A stretch of 64,000 nt of DNA from JANXUC01 sp043782485 (GCA_043782485.1 JAYWAL010000023.1:40174-104173), one strand, 5' to 3'. Shown: positions 10,064 through 17,770, numbered from the stretch's first letter. Numbers and translations: made by a program. Notes: generated from the letters alone by a model not told the origin.

Positions 10064-10930
10064 ATGAAAAACCTCATGCTTGGCGTAGCTATGCTTGCAT
10101 TGTGCTCGTCGAGCTTCGCCAATGATTCGAAAACGACCAGCAACAACGCCTCCCGTGAAGCAGCGGCGGTGGCGGCCCAGAAGGCAGCGGCGGAATCCGC
10201 GCCGCACAGTCTGGCAGCCACCAGCACCTGCTCCTACAACTTCACTTCCGGCACCAATAAGACGTTTCTGAGTTTTTGTGTCACCGTGAACGGCAATATC
10301 GCCCAACTCGCGACTCCGGTCGCCCGGGAACACATTGCGGTGGCAACTGCCGGCGAAGGCTACGGCGTGTGCGACAACGCGGCAGGCGTCGCCTATTTTG
10401 ACTATGCCGGCTATGGCGACAGCGGCAACTGGGGAGCGCCCACGCTGGTCAGCCAAACCGCGACGGCGGTGAAAATTGCGCGCACGACCAGCGACGGCGT
10501 GTTTACGCTGACGCAAACCATCACAAAAGTTGCCAGCCCTCCATCCGTCAATGTGGCGATGCTGCTCAAGAACAACACGGCGGTTGCCAGAAGCATATTT
10601 CTCATACGTTATGCCGATGTGGATGTGAGCGGCACGACCAGCAACAACTTCGACGCCACCGACAGTAGCGCGTTCGGTTGGAACTCCAGCGGCAGCAGCA
10701 CGCCGCCGTTTGGTCTGGCGATCCAGAACGTCGGCAACCCGGTGGGGTTCGCCAATGTCCTTCCGCTTGCGCAAAACGTGCCTACAGGACCCAACGCATG
10801 CATCCCCGGATTAAATGAGGTTTTTGGGCAACCCGCGCTGGCGACGGATGGCTCCATAGCTATCGTTTACGAGGGATCGGTACCGAAGAATGGAACGCGG
10901 ACGGTGACAATGACCTACCGGGGACTGTAA
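10064..10930 (+). CDS. Secreted protein of unknown function
   Basis: The ATG at 10064 follows CAGGAGAATAGTC, a good ribosome-binding site, and yields 288 residues. A short signal peptide (MKNLMLGVAMLALCSSSFA) precedes an Ala-rich, probably disordered stretch (about 20-50). The rest is beta-rich and repeats threonine/valine segments. There are four cysteines (CSYNF, SFCVTV, YGVCDN, NACIPG), consistent with disulfides outside the cytoplasm. The pattern DxDVSGTTSNNFDATDSSAFGW suggests a carbohydrate-binding or calcium-binding beta-sandwich, but no family was recognised. A strong terminator follows directly. It is transcribed alone. Confidence 0.8.
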   Translation: MKNLMLGVAMLALCSSSFANDSKTTSNNASREAAAVAAQKAAAESAPHSLAATSTCSYNFTSGTNKTFLSFCVTVNGNIAQLATPVAREHIAVATAGEGYGVCDNAAGVAYFDYAGYGDSGNWGAPTLVSQTATAVKIARTTSDGVFTLTQTITKVASPPSVNVAMLLKNNTAVARSIFLIRYADVDVSGTTSNNFDATDSSAFGWNSSGSSTPPFGLAIQNVGNPVGFANVLPLAQNVPTGPNACIPGLNEVFGQPALATDGSIAIVYEGSVPKNGTRTVTMTYRGL

Positions 10931-10937
10931 AGCCGGG

Positions 10938-10969
10938 AAAGCCGACTCCGGGTGGGGTCGGCTTTTCTA
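10938..10969 (+). terminator. Rho-independent terminator
   Basis: The 9-bp stem AAAGCCGAC / GTCGGCTTT lies 8 bp after the stop codon of the secreted-protein gene and runs into a T-rich tail (CTTTTCTA). Confidence 0.8.
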
Positions 10970-10992
10970 CTTGCTGGCAGTGTTGGCTCGAC

Positions 10993-11022
10993 GCGCGCGG
11001 GCGGGGATGCCCGTGCCTCCAT
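10993..11022. repeat. GC-rich repeat, family B, copy 1
   Basis: The sequence GCGGGCGGGGATGCCCGTGC followed by CTCCAT recurs with small changes at 38361 and 46655 and in reverse orientation at 46501. All copies are intergenic. Confidence 0.55.
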
Positions 11023-11036
11023 CGGTTGCAGGCGGG

Positions 11037-11627
11037 CTACTTCAGCTCCAGCACTTCTTTCTCTTTGTTCTTGCTCATCTCTTCCATCTTGCGAATTTCG
11101 TCGTCGGTGAGCTTTTGGATTTCATCGAGGGAGCGCTTTTCTTCGTCCTCGCTGATTTTCTTGTCTTTCATCGTCTTCTTAATTGCGTCGTTGCCGTCGC
11201 GGCGGATGTTGCGGACGGCGGTGCGGTGCTCTTCCAGAATTTTGTGGAGATGCTTGGCCATTTCCTTGCGACGCTCTTCGGTGAGCGCGGGGATGGGCAC
11301 GCGGACGACTTTGCCATCGTTCATGGGATTGAGGCCGAGATCGCCGCCACGGATGGCTTTTTCAATCGCCGGAAGCACGCTGGGATCGAACGGCGTAACG
11401 GAGATCAGTTGCGGCTCGGGCGCATGGATGGTGGCGACCTGGTTGAGCGGCATGTTCGAGCCGTAGGCTTCGACGACGATGTTATCGAGCATGGAAACCG
11501 AGGCGCGTCCCGTGCGCGTAGCCGACATTTCCTTGCGGAAGGCTTCAACGGCCTTGTCCATGCGGGTTTTGAGCTGGCCTTGCAGCTCGCGCAGTGCGGG
11601 GATGGTGGCCATTACGGATTGCGCCAT
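11037..11627 (-). CDS. frr: Ribosome recycling factor
   Basis: This 196-residue protein matches RRF (about 185 residues) over its full length. The N-terminal helix has the conserved FRKEMSATRTGRAS, followed by the small domain (VEAYGSNMPLNQVATI, GGDLGLNPMNDGKVVRVPIPALTEERRKEM) and the long charged C-terminal helices ending in KNKEKEVLELK. With EF-G it splits post-termination ribosomes. The ATG at 11627 follows CCGGAG. It is the last gene of the rplM-rpsI-rpsB-tsf-pyrH-frr series. A second Met at position 6 is an alternative start. Confidence 0.97.
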   Translation of the reverse strand: MAQSVMATIPALRELQGQLKTRMDKAVEAFRKEMSATRTGRASVSMLDNIVVEAYGSNMPLNQVATIHAPEPQLISVTPFDPSVLPAIEKAIRGGDLGLNPMNDGKVVRVPIPALTEERRKEMAKHLHKILEEHRTAVRNIRRDGNDAIKKTMKDKKISEDEEKRSLDEIQKLTDDEIRKMEEMSKNKEKEVLELK

Positions 11628-11701
11628 GGTGTGCTCCGGGGATCATGGGATGAAAACAGACGATTATAAACCGGGCTGTCGGGCTGTGTACGACACCCAT
11701 C

Positions 11702-11783
11702 TTGTCATTCCGACCGCAGGGAGGAATCCGCTCTTGATCGAGCAAGCGGTTGAACAGATTCCTCGCTGCGCTCGGAATGACAA
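11702..11783. repeat. Imperfect inverted repeat in the pyrH-frr spacer
   Basis: The arms TTGTCATTCCGACCGCAGGG and its near-complement ending CTCGGAATGACAA enclose about 40 bp. Arms of this type (CATTCCGAGCGCAGCGAGGAAT) are a known dispersed palindrome in many bacterial genomes. In the minus-strand mRNA it would fold into a long hairpin between pyrH and frr. Confidence 0.55.
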
Positions 11784-11820
11784 TTGTGATAGCTCCCGCG
11801 GGTCGAGAGCCGAAGACGCG

Positions 11821-12537
11821 TTACGCTTCCACCAACGAACCGACTTTTTCGCCCAGGATGGCTTTGCGGATGTTGCCGCGCTCGGCCAGCTTGAAGACGA
11901 TGATGGGCAGGCCGTTGTCTTTGCAGAGCGAGATGGCGGTGGAATCCATGACCTTGAGGCCGCGCTTGAGGACTTCCATGTAAGTGATTTTGTCGAAGCG
12001 CTTGGCGTCGGGGACTAGCATGGGGTCGGCATCGTAGACGCCGTCGACTTTGGTGGCTTTGAGGATGACGTCGGCTTTGATTTCCATGGCTCGCAGCGAC
12101 GCGGCCGTGTCGGTGGAGAAGTACGGGTTACCTGTTCCGCCAGCGAAAATTACGATGCGGCCCTTCTCCATGTGCCGGATAGCGCGACGGCGGATGAACG
12201 GCTCGGCGATCTGATTCATGACGATGGCCGATTGAATTCTGGTGAGGACGCCCTGCTTTTCCAGTGCGTCTTGTAACGCCAGCGCGTTAATCACCGTGGC
12301 CAACATGCCCATGTGGTCGGCCGATACGCGGTCCATATCGCGGGCTTGCTGCGCGACACCGCGGAAGATGTTGCCGCCGCCGACGACAATGGCAATCTGC
12401 GCCCCGATTTGCAGCGCGTCAGCCAGTTCTTCGGCAATTTCCTGGACGCGTTGCGATTCCAGACCAAAACCCTGCTTTCCGGCAAGAGCTTCTCCGGAGA
12501 GCTTGAGCAGAACGCGGTGAAAGGCGGGATTCGGCAT
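11821..12537 (-). CDS. pyrH: UMP kinase
   Basis: This 238-residue protein is the usual length for bacterial UMP kinase. It starts with the amino-acid-kinase signature RVLLKLSGEALAG, followed by GGGNIFRG, the DHMGMLATVINALAL helix, GGTGNPYFSTDTAASLRA and KATKVDGVYDADP. It makes UDP from UMP and ATP in pyrimidine nucleotide synthesis. It is encoded between tsf and frr, the standard order. About 95 bp of heptamer-type repeat separate it from tsf. Confidence 0.97.
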   Translation of the reverse strand: MPNPAFHRVLLKLSGEALAGKQGFGLESQRVQEIAEELADALQIGAQIAIVVGGGNIFRGVAQQARDMDRVSADHMGMLATVINALALQDALEKQGVLTRIQSAIVMNQIAEPFIRRRAIRHMEKGRIVIFAGGTGNPYFSTDTAASLRAMEIKADVILKATKVDGVYDADPMLVPDAKRFDKITYMEVLKRGLKVMDSTAISLCKDNGLPIIVFKLAERGNIRKAILGEKVGSLVEA

Positions 12538-12548
12538 AAGGGCTGTTG

Positions 12549-12630
12549 GCGGTCAGCTGTCAGCCGTCAGCGCTCAGCAAACCCGAGGGGGCGGTTTAGC
12601 TGAGAGCTGACAGCTGATGGCCGACAGCTA
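12549..12630. repeat. Heptamer-type array (TCAGCxx family), copy 1
   Basis: The tsf-pyrH spacer consists of variants of the 7-mer TCAGCTG, TCAGCCG, TCAGCGC and their complements, in two halves that can pair with each other. Four other spacers in this window carry the same kind of sequence (14491, 16779, 20427, 26601). Confidence 0.55.
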
Positions 12631-12633
12631 GTT

Positions 12634-13290
12634 CTATTCTTCTTTCGCTTCCACCGGAGTCGTGAACGCCACGGTGGCATTCGCGTCGCCTACCTTGAAG
12701 CGGGCGAAGCGGCGGACGCTGATGTTCTCGCCGAGCTTGCCGATCTTCGTCGCCACCAGCTGCGAGATGGTCGTGGTCTGGTCCTTGATGAACGGCTGTT
12801 CCAGAAGGCAAACTTCTTCGTAGAACTTCGCCATCTTGCCCGTCACCATTTTTTCGGCGATGGCTGGAGGTTTCCCAGCCGCCACGGCCTGCGCCATGGC
12901 AATGTCCTTCTCGCGCTCGAAATCGGCCGCCGTCACATCTTCGCGGCGAATGAACTTCGGGTCGCTGGCGGCGATGTGCATGGAGATGTCGTGCAGTAGT
13001 TCCTTGAAGTCTTCCGTGCGGGCGACAAAATCGCTCTCGCAGTTGACTTCCAGTAGCACGCCGATCTTACCGCCGGCGTGGATGTAGTAACCTACCGAAC
13101 CTTCACTGGTGACGCGCGCGGCCTTCTTGCCGGCCAGCGAAACACCACGCTTACGCAGGTGGATGATCGCCTGCTCCATGTCGCCCTTGGCTTCGGTGAG
13201 GGCGGCCTTGCAATCCATCATGGGCGCCCCGCTTTTTTCGCGGAGCTCTTTTACCTGTGCGGCGGAAATATTCATAGTCGTTGTGCTCAT
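12634..13290 (-). CDS. tsf: Translation elongation factor Ts, short form
   Basis: The frame extends to 13419, but EF-Ts homology begins at MNISAAQVKELREKSGAPMMD. The start is therefore ATG 13290 (MSTTTMNIS, 218 residues) or ATG 13275. The N-terminal UBA-like domain (CKAALTEAKGDMEQAIIHLRK) is followed by EGSVGYYIHAGGKIGVLLEVNCESDFVAR, where SDFV is the EF-Tu contact region. The C-terminal part has QPFIKDQTTTISQLVA. At about 218 residues it is the short type that lacks part of the second core subdomain of E. coli EF-Ts (283). It catalyses nucleotide exchange on EF-Tu. It lies directly downstream of rpsB. Confidence 0.96.
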   Translation of the reverse strand: MSTTTMNISAAQVKELREKSGAPMMDCKAALTEAKGDMEQAIIHLRKRGVSLAGKKAARVTSEGSVGYYIHAGGKIGVLLEVNCESDFVARTEDFKELLHDISMHIAASDPKFIRREDVTAADFEREKDIAMAQAVAAGKPPAIAEKMVTGKMAKFYEEVCLLEQPFIKDQTTTISQLVATKIGKLGENISVRRFARFKVGDANATVAFTTPVEAKEE

Positions 13291-13443
13291 AAGAGATCTA
13301 TTCTCTTTTCTCAGTAATACTAATTTGATGCGCTCAATCCCGAAGCGTCGCAGAACGCTTGTGGGCGACAACTTAGCGAACAAAACTTGACCCGCGGCGA
13401 GGGACGCGCGCGGGTCCAATTCGCTGCAACAAAAACGCGTTGG

Positions 13444-14391
13444 TTACACCGCCGGTGTTTCGACTGGTGTTTCGACCGAGGCTTCCGCGGGCGTTTCGAC
13501 CAGCACAGCGGCCGGAACAACAACCGGAGCCGCCACTACCGGGGCCACTCGTTTGCCGCGTCCCAGCACTTCTTCCATGCTGATGTCCTCGCCGTCATCA
13601 CCCACGTAGCCTTCGACAACAGAAGCGTCGTGGGCGTGAATTTCCAGGCCTTCGGCAGGCACTGGTTCGGCATCCGCGACACGCTGTTCGTCGGACTGCC
13701 CCGCCATGCGTAGCTGCTGTCCCTCCACAATCGACTCGGAAATCTTCGACGTGAATAGACGAATCGCGCGCAGCGCGTCATCGTTGCCAGGAATGACGTA
13801 GTCGACTTCGCTGGGATCGCAGTTCGTGTCCACTACCGCGACGACTGGAATGCCCAACTTACGGGCTTCGCGGACGGCAATCTGTTCCTTGTTCGAATCG
13901 ACGACAAAAATCGCATCCGGCACGCGGCTCATGTTCTTGATGCCGGCCAGATTCGCCTGGAGATGCTTGCGCGCCCGCTCCAGAACAATAACTTCCTTCT
14001 TGGGCAGCAACTCGTAGCGGCCATCGGTCGCCATTTCGTCGAGCTCCTTGAGGCGCTTCACCGACTTCTGGACCGTAACCCAGTTGGTGAGCAAACCGCC
14101 GAGCCAACGATTGTTCACATAGAACATGTTGCAGCGCGTGGCTTCTTCGGTGATCGCGTCCTGAGCTTGGCGCTTGGTTCCGACGAACATGATCGTCTTG
14201 CCCTGAGCCGCCAACTCCTGCACGAATTTCGACGCTTCCTTGAACATCTTCAGCGTCTTCTGCAGGTCAATGATGTAAATGCCGTTCCGTTCTCCGAAGA
14301 TGTATTCCTTCATCTTGGGATTCCAGCGCTTGGTTTGGTGCCCGAAGTGAACACCCGCTTCGAGCAATTCCTTCATCGTGATATTCGCCAA
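13444..14391 (-). CDS. rpsB: 30S ribosomal protein S2
   Basis: The start is a TTG at 14391, chosen because a perfect AGGAGG lies 5 bp upstream (14397-14402); the peptide opens MANITMKELLEAGVHFGHQTKRWNPKM. Conserved S2 segments include GIYIIDLQKT, VGTKRQAQ, NNRWLGGLLTNW, PDAIFVVDSNKE and VVDTNCDPSEVDYVIPGNDDALRAI. Residues about 1-230 are the usual S2 fold. The last 70-80 residues form an extra tail rich in Ala, Val, Pro, Glu and Thr, with repeats such as VETPAEASVETPVETP. This tail is probably disordered and is unusual for S2. Confidence 0.97.
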   Translation of the reverse strand: MANITMKELLEAGVHFGHQTKRWNPKMKEYIFGERNGIYIIDLQKTLKMFKEASKFVQELAAQGKTIMFVGTKRQAQDAITEEATRCNMFYVNNRWLGGLLTNWVTVQKSVKRLKELDEMATDGRYELLPKKEVIVLERARKHLQANLAGIKNMSRVPDAIFVVDSNKEQIAVREARKLGIPVVAVVDTNCDPSEVDYVIPGNDDALRAIRLFTSKISESIVEGQQLRMAGQSDEQRVADAEPVPAEGLEIHAHDASVVEGYVGDDGEDISMEEVLGRGKRVAPVVAAPVVVPAAVLVETPAEASVETPVETPAV

Positions 14392-14396
14392 ATCAA

Positions 14397-14402
14397 CCTC
14401 CT
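14397..14402 (-). promoter_or_regulatory. Ribosome-binding site fixing the TTG start of rpsB
   Basis: AGGAGG (minus strand) lies 5 bp before TTG 14391. The next in-frame ATG (Met6) would be too far away, so TTG initiation is favoured. Confidence 0.75.
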
Positions 14403-14490
14403 ATGTTGATCTGCATCCAGAAACGTAAATTTTCCGGATTGCCATTCCCGCACCCGCGCTGTGAGGCGCGAGATGAATTGAACACCTAAA

Positions 14491-14569
14491 CCAGCCATCA
14501 GCAGCCAGCTATCAGTTGCCAGTCTTTCCGCTTCTAACTGGTGGCTGACAACTGAAGGCTGACAACTGC
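14491..14569. repeat. Heptamer-type array, copy 2
   Basis: The rpsI-rpsB spacer carries CAGCCATCAGCAGCCAGCTA and, after a gap, GTGGCTGACAACTGAAGGCT, so the two halves are partly complementary. It is of the same type as the array at 12549-12630. Confidence 0.5.
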
Positions 14570-14571
14570 TC

Positions 14572-14967
14572 TTATCTCTTGCTGAACTGGAAGCGTTTAC
14601 GAGCGCCCTTCTGGCCGTACTTCTTGCGCTCTTTGCCACGCGGATCGCGTGAGACCATGCCCGCAGCCTTGAGGACCTTGCGCAATTCCACATTGAAAAC
14701 CATCAGCGCGCGGGCAATGCCCATCTTCACGGCATCGGCCTGACCATTCACGCCGCCGCCTTGCACCGTGGCGATCACGTTGAACGTTCCCGCCGTTTCG
14801 CTGGTCGCCAAGGGCGATTTTGCTGCACCGCGTTGCGCGTCGGTCACAAAGTATTCTTCGAACGCTTTGCCATTAACCTTGAACTCGCCGCTGCCGGGAC
14901 GTAAAAACACACGGGCAACCGCCGTCTTGCGGCGTCCCGTTCCGTAATATTGAACTAGTTCAGCCAT
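14572..14967 (-). CDS. rpsI: 30S ribosomal protein S9
   Basis: The start is taken at ATG 14967 (MAELVQYYGTGRRKTAVARV), giving 131 residues, the usual S9 size; the frame extends eight codons further. Conserved S9 features are GTGRRKTAVARVFLRPGSG, VNGQADAVKMGIARAL and the basic C-terminus KYGQKGARKRFQFSKR, which reaches the decoding site. It sits immediately downstream of rplM, the universal L13-S9 pair. Confidence 0.97.
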   Translation of the reverse strand: MAELVQYYGTGRRKTAVARVFLRPGSGEFKVNGKAFEEYFVTDAQRGAAKSPLATSETAGTFNVIATVQGGGVNGQADAVKMGIARALMVFNVELRKVLKAAGMVSRDPRGKERKKYGQKGARKRFQFSKR

Positions 14968-15068
14968 GTTTCGATCTCGCCTTGACTGCAAATTTTTGGC
15001 TAGACCCGAAGGCCAGCCGCCGCACCCCGATTTATTACTGATTGGTCAATAACAAGTCGGTTAATTAA

Positions 15069-15503
15069 CTACTTAGCCAATACTTTTGCGACCGGCTTCT
15101 GCGCTTCGTGCGGATGCTTGTCGTCGCGGTACACCTTAAGCTTGTCAATCATCTGACCGCCCATCTTGGTCTTGGGCAACATGCGGACCACGGCGTCCTT
15201 AATGATCGCTTCCGGCTTGTTTTGAATACGATCCTTGTAGGCTTCCGTTCGCAACCCACCCGGAAAGCCCGTGTAGCGGTGATAAGCCTTCTGCTCGACC
15301 TTGGCGCCGGTAACGCGGATCTTGGCGGCGTTGATGACCACAACGTGGTCGCCAACGTCAATAAAAGGCGTGTATTGCGGGTTTTCCTTGCCCATCAAAA
15401 TCAGGGCAACCTGAGAAGCCAGACGCCCGAGCGTCTGTCCTTCCGCATCCACGACAAGCCACTTGCGTACGATTTCCCCCGCTTTGGGGAAATAGGTTGA
15501 CAT
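15069..15503 (-). CDS. rplM: 50S ribosomal protein L13
   Basis: This 144-residue protein is full length for L13. Conserved stretches are WLVVDAEGQTLGRLASQVA, LMGKENPQYTPFIDVGDHVVV, YHRYTGFPGGL and AVVRMLPKTKMGGQMIDKLKVY. ATG 15503 follows ACAGGAGAATCTG, a good ribosome-binding site. It is the first gene of the translation block running leftward to frr. Confidence 0.98.
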   Translation of the reverse strand: MSTYFPKAGEIVRKWLVVDAEGQTLGRLASQVALILMGKENPQYTPFIDVGDHVVVINAAKIRVTGAKVEQKAYHRYTGFPGGLRTEAYKDRIQNKPEAIIKDAVVRMLPKTKMGGQMIDKLKVYRDDKHPHEAQKPVAKVLAK

Positions 15504-15688
15504 CAGATTCTCCTGTAAAAGAAACGAAAAAAGACCGCGGAGTCAGTCCTAGGGAACCCACTGGGCGCTCAGGCGGACAATCGTTGGCTCTCAAAAGTTT
15601 AAGGATAGTGGAAAAAAGGGGCGTTTGTCAACGGGGGCATGGCCTAGCCCCGGCCCAAACTACCTGCTCGACTTCCCTGCCCAACGAC

Positions 15689-16237
15689 TTAAAGAAGCGG
15701 CTTGACCATTGCTTGAACCGCATCGGTGTATTCAAAACCAATGATTTTTTGGCTTAAAACACCTTGGCGGTCGTAGATCAGGGTGGTCGGCAGGCCCTCG
15801 ATTCCGCCAAATTTCTGCTTCAAGTCCTCGGCGGCCACGGCTAACGGGTAGCGCACGCCGATTTTCTTGGCGAACTGTACGGGGTCTTCGGTGTCGGGCA
15901 TGACATCGAATTTGAAGCCGACGACGGCGAAGCCTCGGGCGGCGTAGAGGTCGGCCAGCTTTTGGTATCCGGGCATTTCTTTTTTGCAGGGCTGGCACCA
16001 GGTGGCCCAAAAATCGATGAGCACGACTTTACCGCGCAGGTCGGCGGAAGTGATGGTTCGGCCCTGCAAGTCCGGCAAGGTGAATTCCGGCATCTGCGAG
16101 CCAATTTCGCCCATAGCTACGGCTGCCTTTTTCGGCGATGGCGGGGAGTTCGCCGAATGCGAATTGCATCCGGCGAGTCCCGCCACGGTCAGGCACAACA
16201 GGAAGCCGCGTGACATTAGACTTTGAAGTTTCGTCAT
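15689..16237 (-). CDS. TlpA-like thioredoxin-fold lipoprotein
   Basis: This 182-residue protein has a lipoprotein signal (LCLTVAGLAGC, lipobox LAGC at 21-24), so it is probably anchored on the periplasmic side. The AhpC/TSA-type thioredoxin fold follows: MPEFTLPDLQGRTIT, then the redox site FWATWCQPCKKEMPGYQ (WCxPC) and the cis-Pro loop GLPTTLIYD. TlpA/ResA proteins reduce periplasmic disulfides or apo-cytochromes. Its ATG directly follows the TAG of the upstream HMA gene (TAG-ATG, 16240-16235), so the two are translationally coupled. Inference: it may reduce the Sec-x-x-Sec or cysteine site of its partner proteins. Confidence 0.9.
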   Translation of the reverse strand: MTKLQSLMSRGFLLCLTVAGLAGCNSHSANSPPSPKKAAVAMGEIGSQMPEFTLPDLQGRTITSADLRGKVVLIDFWATWCQPCKKEMPGYQKLADLYAARGFAVVGFKFDVMPDTEDPVQFAKKIGVRYPLAVAAEDLKQKFGGIEGLPTTLIYDRQGVLSQKIIGFEYTDAVQAMVKPLL

Positions 16238-16765
16238 CTATTCCTTCTTCTGAATTTCCAGAATCAGCAGCGTCAGCGCGGCCGGGAAGTCTTTCTTTCG
16301 CTTCCCTTCCGGCTTTTTGTAAAGCTGCCCGCGAAGCGTGACCTTCGTCGGAGCGCCCGCCAGGGATTCCAACCCTTTCGAGAGCTCGGTGGGAGAGAAC
16401 GTGAAAGACCGGTTCGGTTCCACCTGTAGGGCTAGGTTTCCCGATGCGTCTTTGACGATCTTGCCGCGCGCGAGGATGTCCATCTCGGCGGCGGTCACGC
16501 CACTGTCGTAGGTCGCCTTCAAAAGCGCGACGGGATCAATTTGCCCGTCTTCTTTGGGAGTGACCTGCACTTTCCCGTCGATCAAACTGACTTCTACATT
16601 TTGAACGCCAGACTGGCGTCCTAGGTGCTGTTTCACACCGAAGGCTCAAAAGTTTCAAGTCATGCCTTCGACGCGCATTTCAATATGCTTGACTTGCGCT
16701 TCAGCCACGGGCACAACCAGAATTGCGCCGAGCAGAAGCAGGAAAGCTGCGGATTTGCGTTGCAT
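16238..16765 (-). CDS. Exported heavy-metal-associated (HMA) domain protein with two in-frame TGA codons: candidate Sec-x-x-Sec selenoprotein
   Basis: Translation from ATG 16765, after AAGGAGA at 6-bp spacing, gives a signal peptide (MQRKSAAFLLLLGAILVVPV, then AEAQ) and VKHIEMRVEGMT. TGA (codon 37, 16655-16657), Asn, Phe, TGA (codon 40, 16646-16648) and AFGVKQHLGRQSGVQNVEVS follow. This is the HMA consensus GMTCxxC..GVxxxLxxxxGVxxVxV with both metal-binding Cys replaced by TGA. The frame is otherwise open to TAG 16238, giving 175 residues. HMA spans about 25-95. The C-terminal part is a second, unrecognised domain ending in charged residues. A SECIS-like hairpin follows the second TGA. HMA domains bind soft metals (Cu, Hg, Zn); Sec would change affinity and redox behaviour. 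A gene finder would start at the GTG 16634-16636 and lose the signal peptide and metal site. The alternative is a pseudogene, which two TGAs exactly at the two Cys positions make unlikely. Confidence 0.85.
16603..16621 (-). promoter_or_regulatory. Candidate bacterial SECIS hairpin for the HMA selenoprotein
   Basis: In the mRNA, GGACGCCA-GUC-UGGCGUUC forms an 8-bp stem (one G-U pair) with a 3-nt loop that begins with G. The loop starts 33 nt after the second UGA, inside the 16-37 nt range reported for bacterial SECIS elements, which usually carry a G in the first loop positions. The first UGA lies 9 nt further away, so one element would have to serve both. Confidence 0.6.
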
Positions 16766-16778
16766 TATGATTCTCCTT

Positions 16779-16832
16779 GATAGCTGTCAGCTGTCAGCTA
16801 TGAGCCGTCAGCTCTTGATAGCTGATAGCCGT
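16779..16832. repeat. Heptamer-type array, copy 3
   Basis: This spacer between the beta-barrel gene and the HMA gene is built from TCAGCTG, TCAGCTA, TGAGCCG and TCAGCTC units plus a GATAGCTGATAG palindrome. It is of the same type as at 12549. Confidence 0.55.
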
Positions 16833-16834
16833 TC

Positions 16835-17770
16835 TTAAAGATGCATTCGAAACTGCTGCGTGATTCCAAAACTGATATGACGCTTCACGGGCATGAATGT
16901 TGCTCCCGCTCCGTGCGCCACATCCCAATCCATGCCTAACCATGCGTGCACTCCCGGACGCAGGCCAACATAGCTGGTGACCCCGGCTTGCAATTGGTCT
17001 CCCCCGCTGCCGCGCTGCGTGACCCCGGCGATGCGGTCGTCTTGCGAATGCAGCCACGTCAGCACCGGGCCAATGAACCACTCCCGCGCGCCGTTCTTCG
17101 ACTCATACGGACGGTAGGAGAGCCAGAAACGCGATCCAACTTCACTGCCGAGCCGAGTCGCTTGCGCTCCCTCCGTTCGCACGAGCGCGTGAAAGTCTTC
17201 ATCGGCAACCAGCCGCCGAATGTTGAACAGCCCCGTATACGTGCCGTTCGCCGCCAGGAATAAATCCGTCGAGCCTGAACCCGGCTGCAAGCCGGCGGGC
17301 AGCCGGATGCCGGTATCGGCGTTCATGTTCGTGCGTCCGGTTGGCAACTTGGGGCCAAACGTGACCGATGCCTGCGTCGTACCTCGCGGCGAGTCACGCC
17401 GGAAGAAGCGGTACTTCGCCAGCAGCATCACATCCCCGAGTCCCGTTCCCCCAACCGTCGGCGCGGCTGAGGGGCGATAACGATTCGTCACGATGGGAAC
17501 TACAACAGCGAAATCCCAATCCTGATGAAATCCCCAAGTGAAATTGAAGTCCCCTTCGTGTGAGAACGTGGGCCGCGCGGTTCCAGTAATTCCGCCCGGC
17601 ACGCGCGCGCGGGTGGTGAAGATGGAATTGTAAGAAACGAGCGCACCCCCCGGAAACAATGGCGGTGCAGTCTCCGGAGCTGGACCCTGCCCCCAAGCGG
17701 CAGCCGCGGTCAGCAAAAACAGCGGCAGCCACTGGGCGCATTTTCTACTTTTGGTATTTCCAAATTTCAC
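16835..17770 (-). CDS. Outer-membrane beta-barrel (transporter-like) protein
   Basis: The frame extends to 17908, but a GTG at 17770 lies 7 bp after GGGGAGG (17778-17784) and opens a basic-hydrophobic signal (KSRKCAQWLPLFLLTAAAAWGQ), giving 311 residues. The rest is aromatic-rich alternating beta-strands (FNFTWGFHQDWDFAVVVPIVTNRY, GLGDVMLLAKYRFF, ASVTFGPKLPTGRTN), and it ends FGITQQFRMHL. The pattern resembles the phenol-degradation MetA-like/transporter barrels found near metal-efflux genes. It lies between the Cys-rich protein and the HMA selenoprotein on the same strand, which suggests a role in passing metal or substrate through the outer membrane. Family assignment is moderate. Confidence 0.8.
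   Translation of the reverse strand: MKFGNTKSRKCAQWLPLFLLTAAAAWGQGPAPETAPPLFPGGALVSYNSIFTTRARVPGGITGTARPTFSHEGDFNFTWGFHQDWDFAVVVPIVTNRYRPSAAPTVGGTGLGDVMLLAKYRFFRRDSPRGTTQASVTFGPKLPTGRTNMNADTGIRLPAGLQPGSGSTDLFLAANGTYTGLFNIRRLVADEDFHALVRTEGAQATRLGSEVGSRFWLSYRPYESKNGAREWFIGPVLTWLHSQDDRIAGVTQRGSGGDQLQAGVTSYVGLRPGVHAWLGMDWDVAHGAGATFMPVKRHISFGITQQFRMHL

Noticed and set aside
12549..12630. CRISPR array in the heptamer-rich spacers
   Set aside because: Units are 7 bp, degenerate and without unique spacers of 30-40 bp; no cas genes are present.
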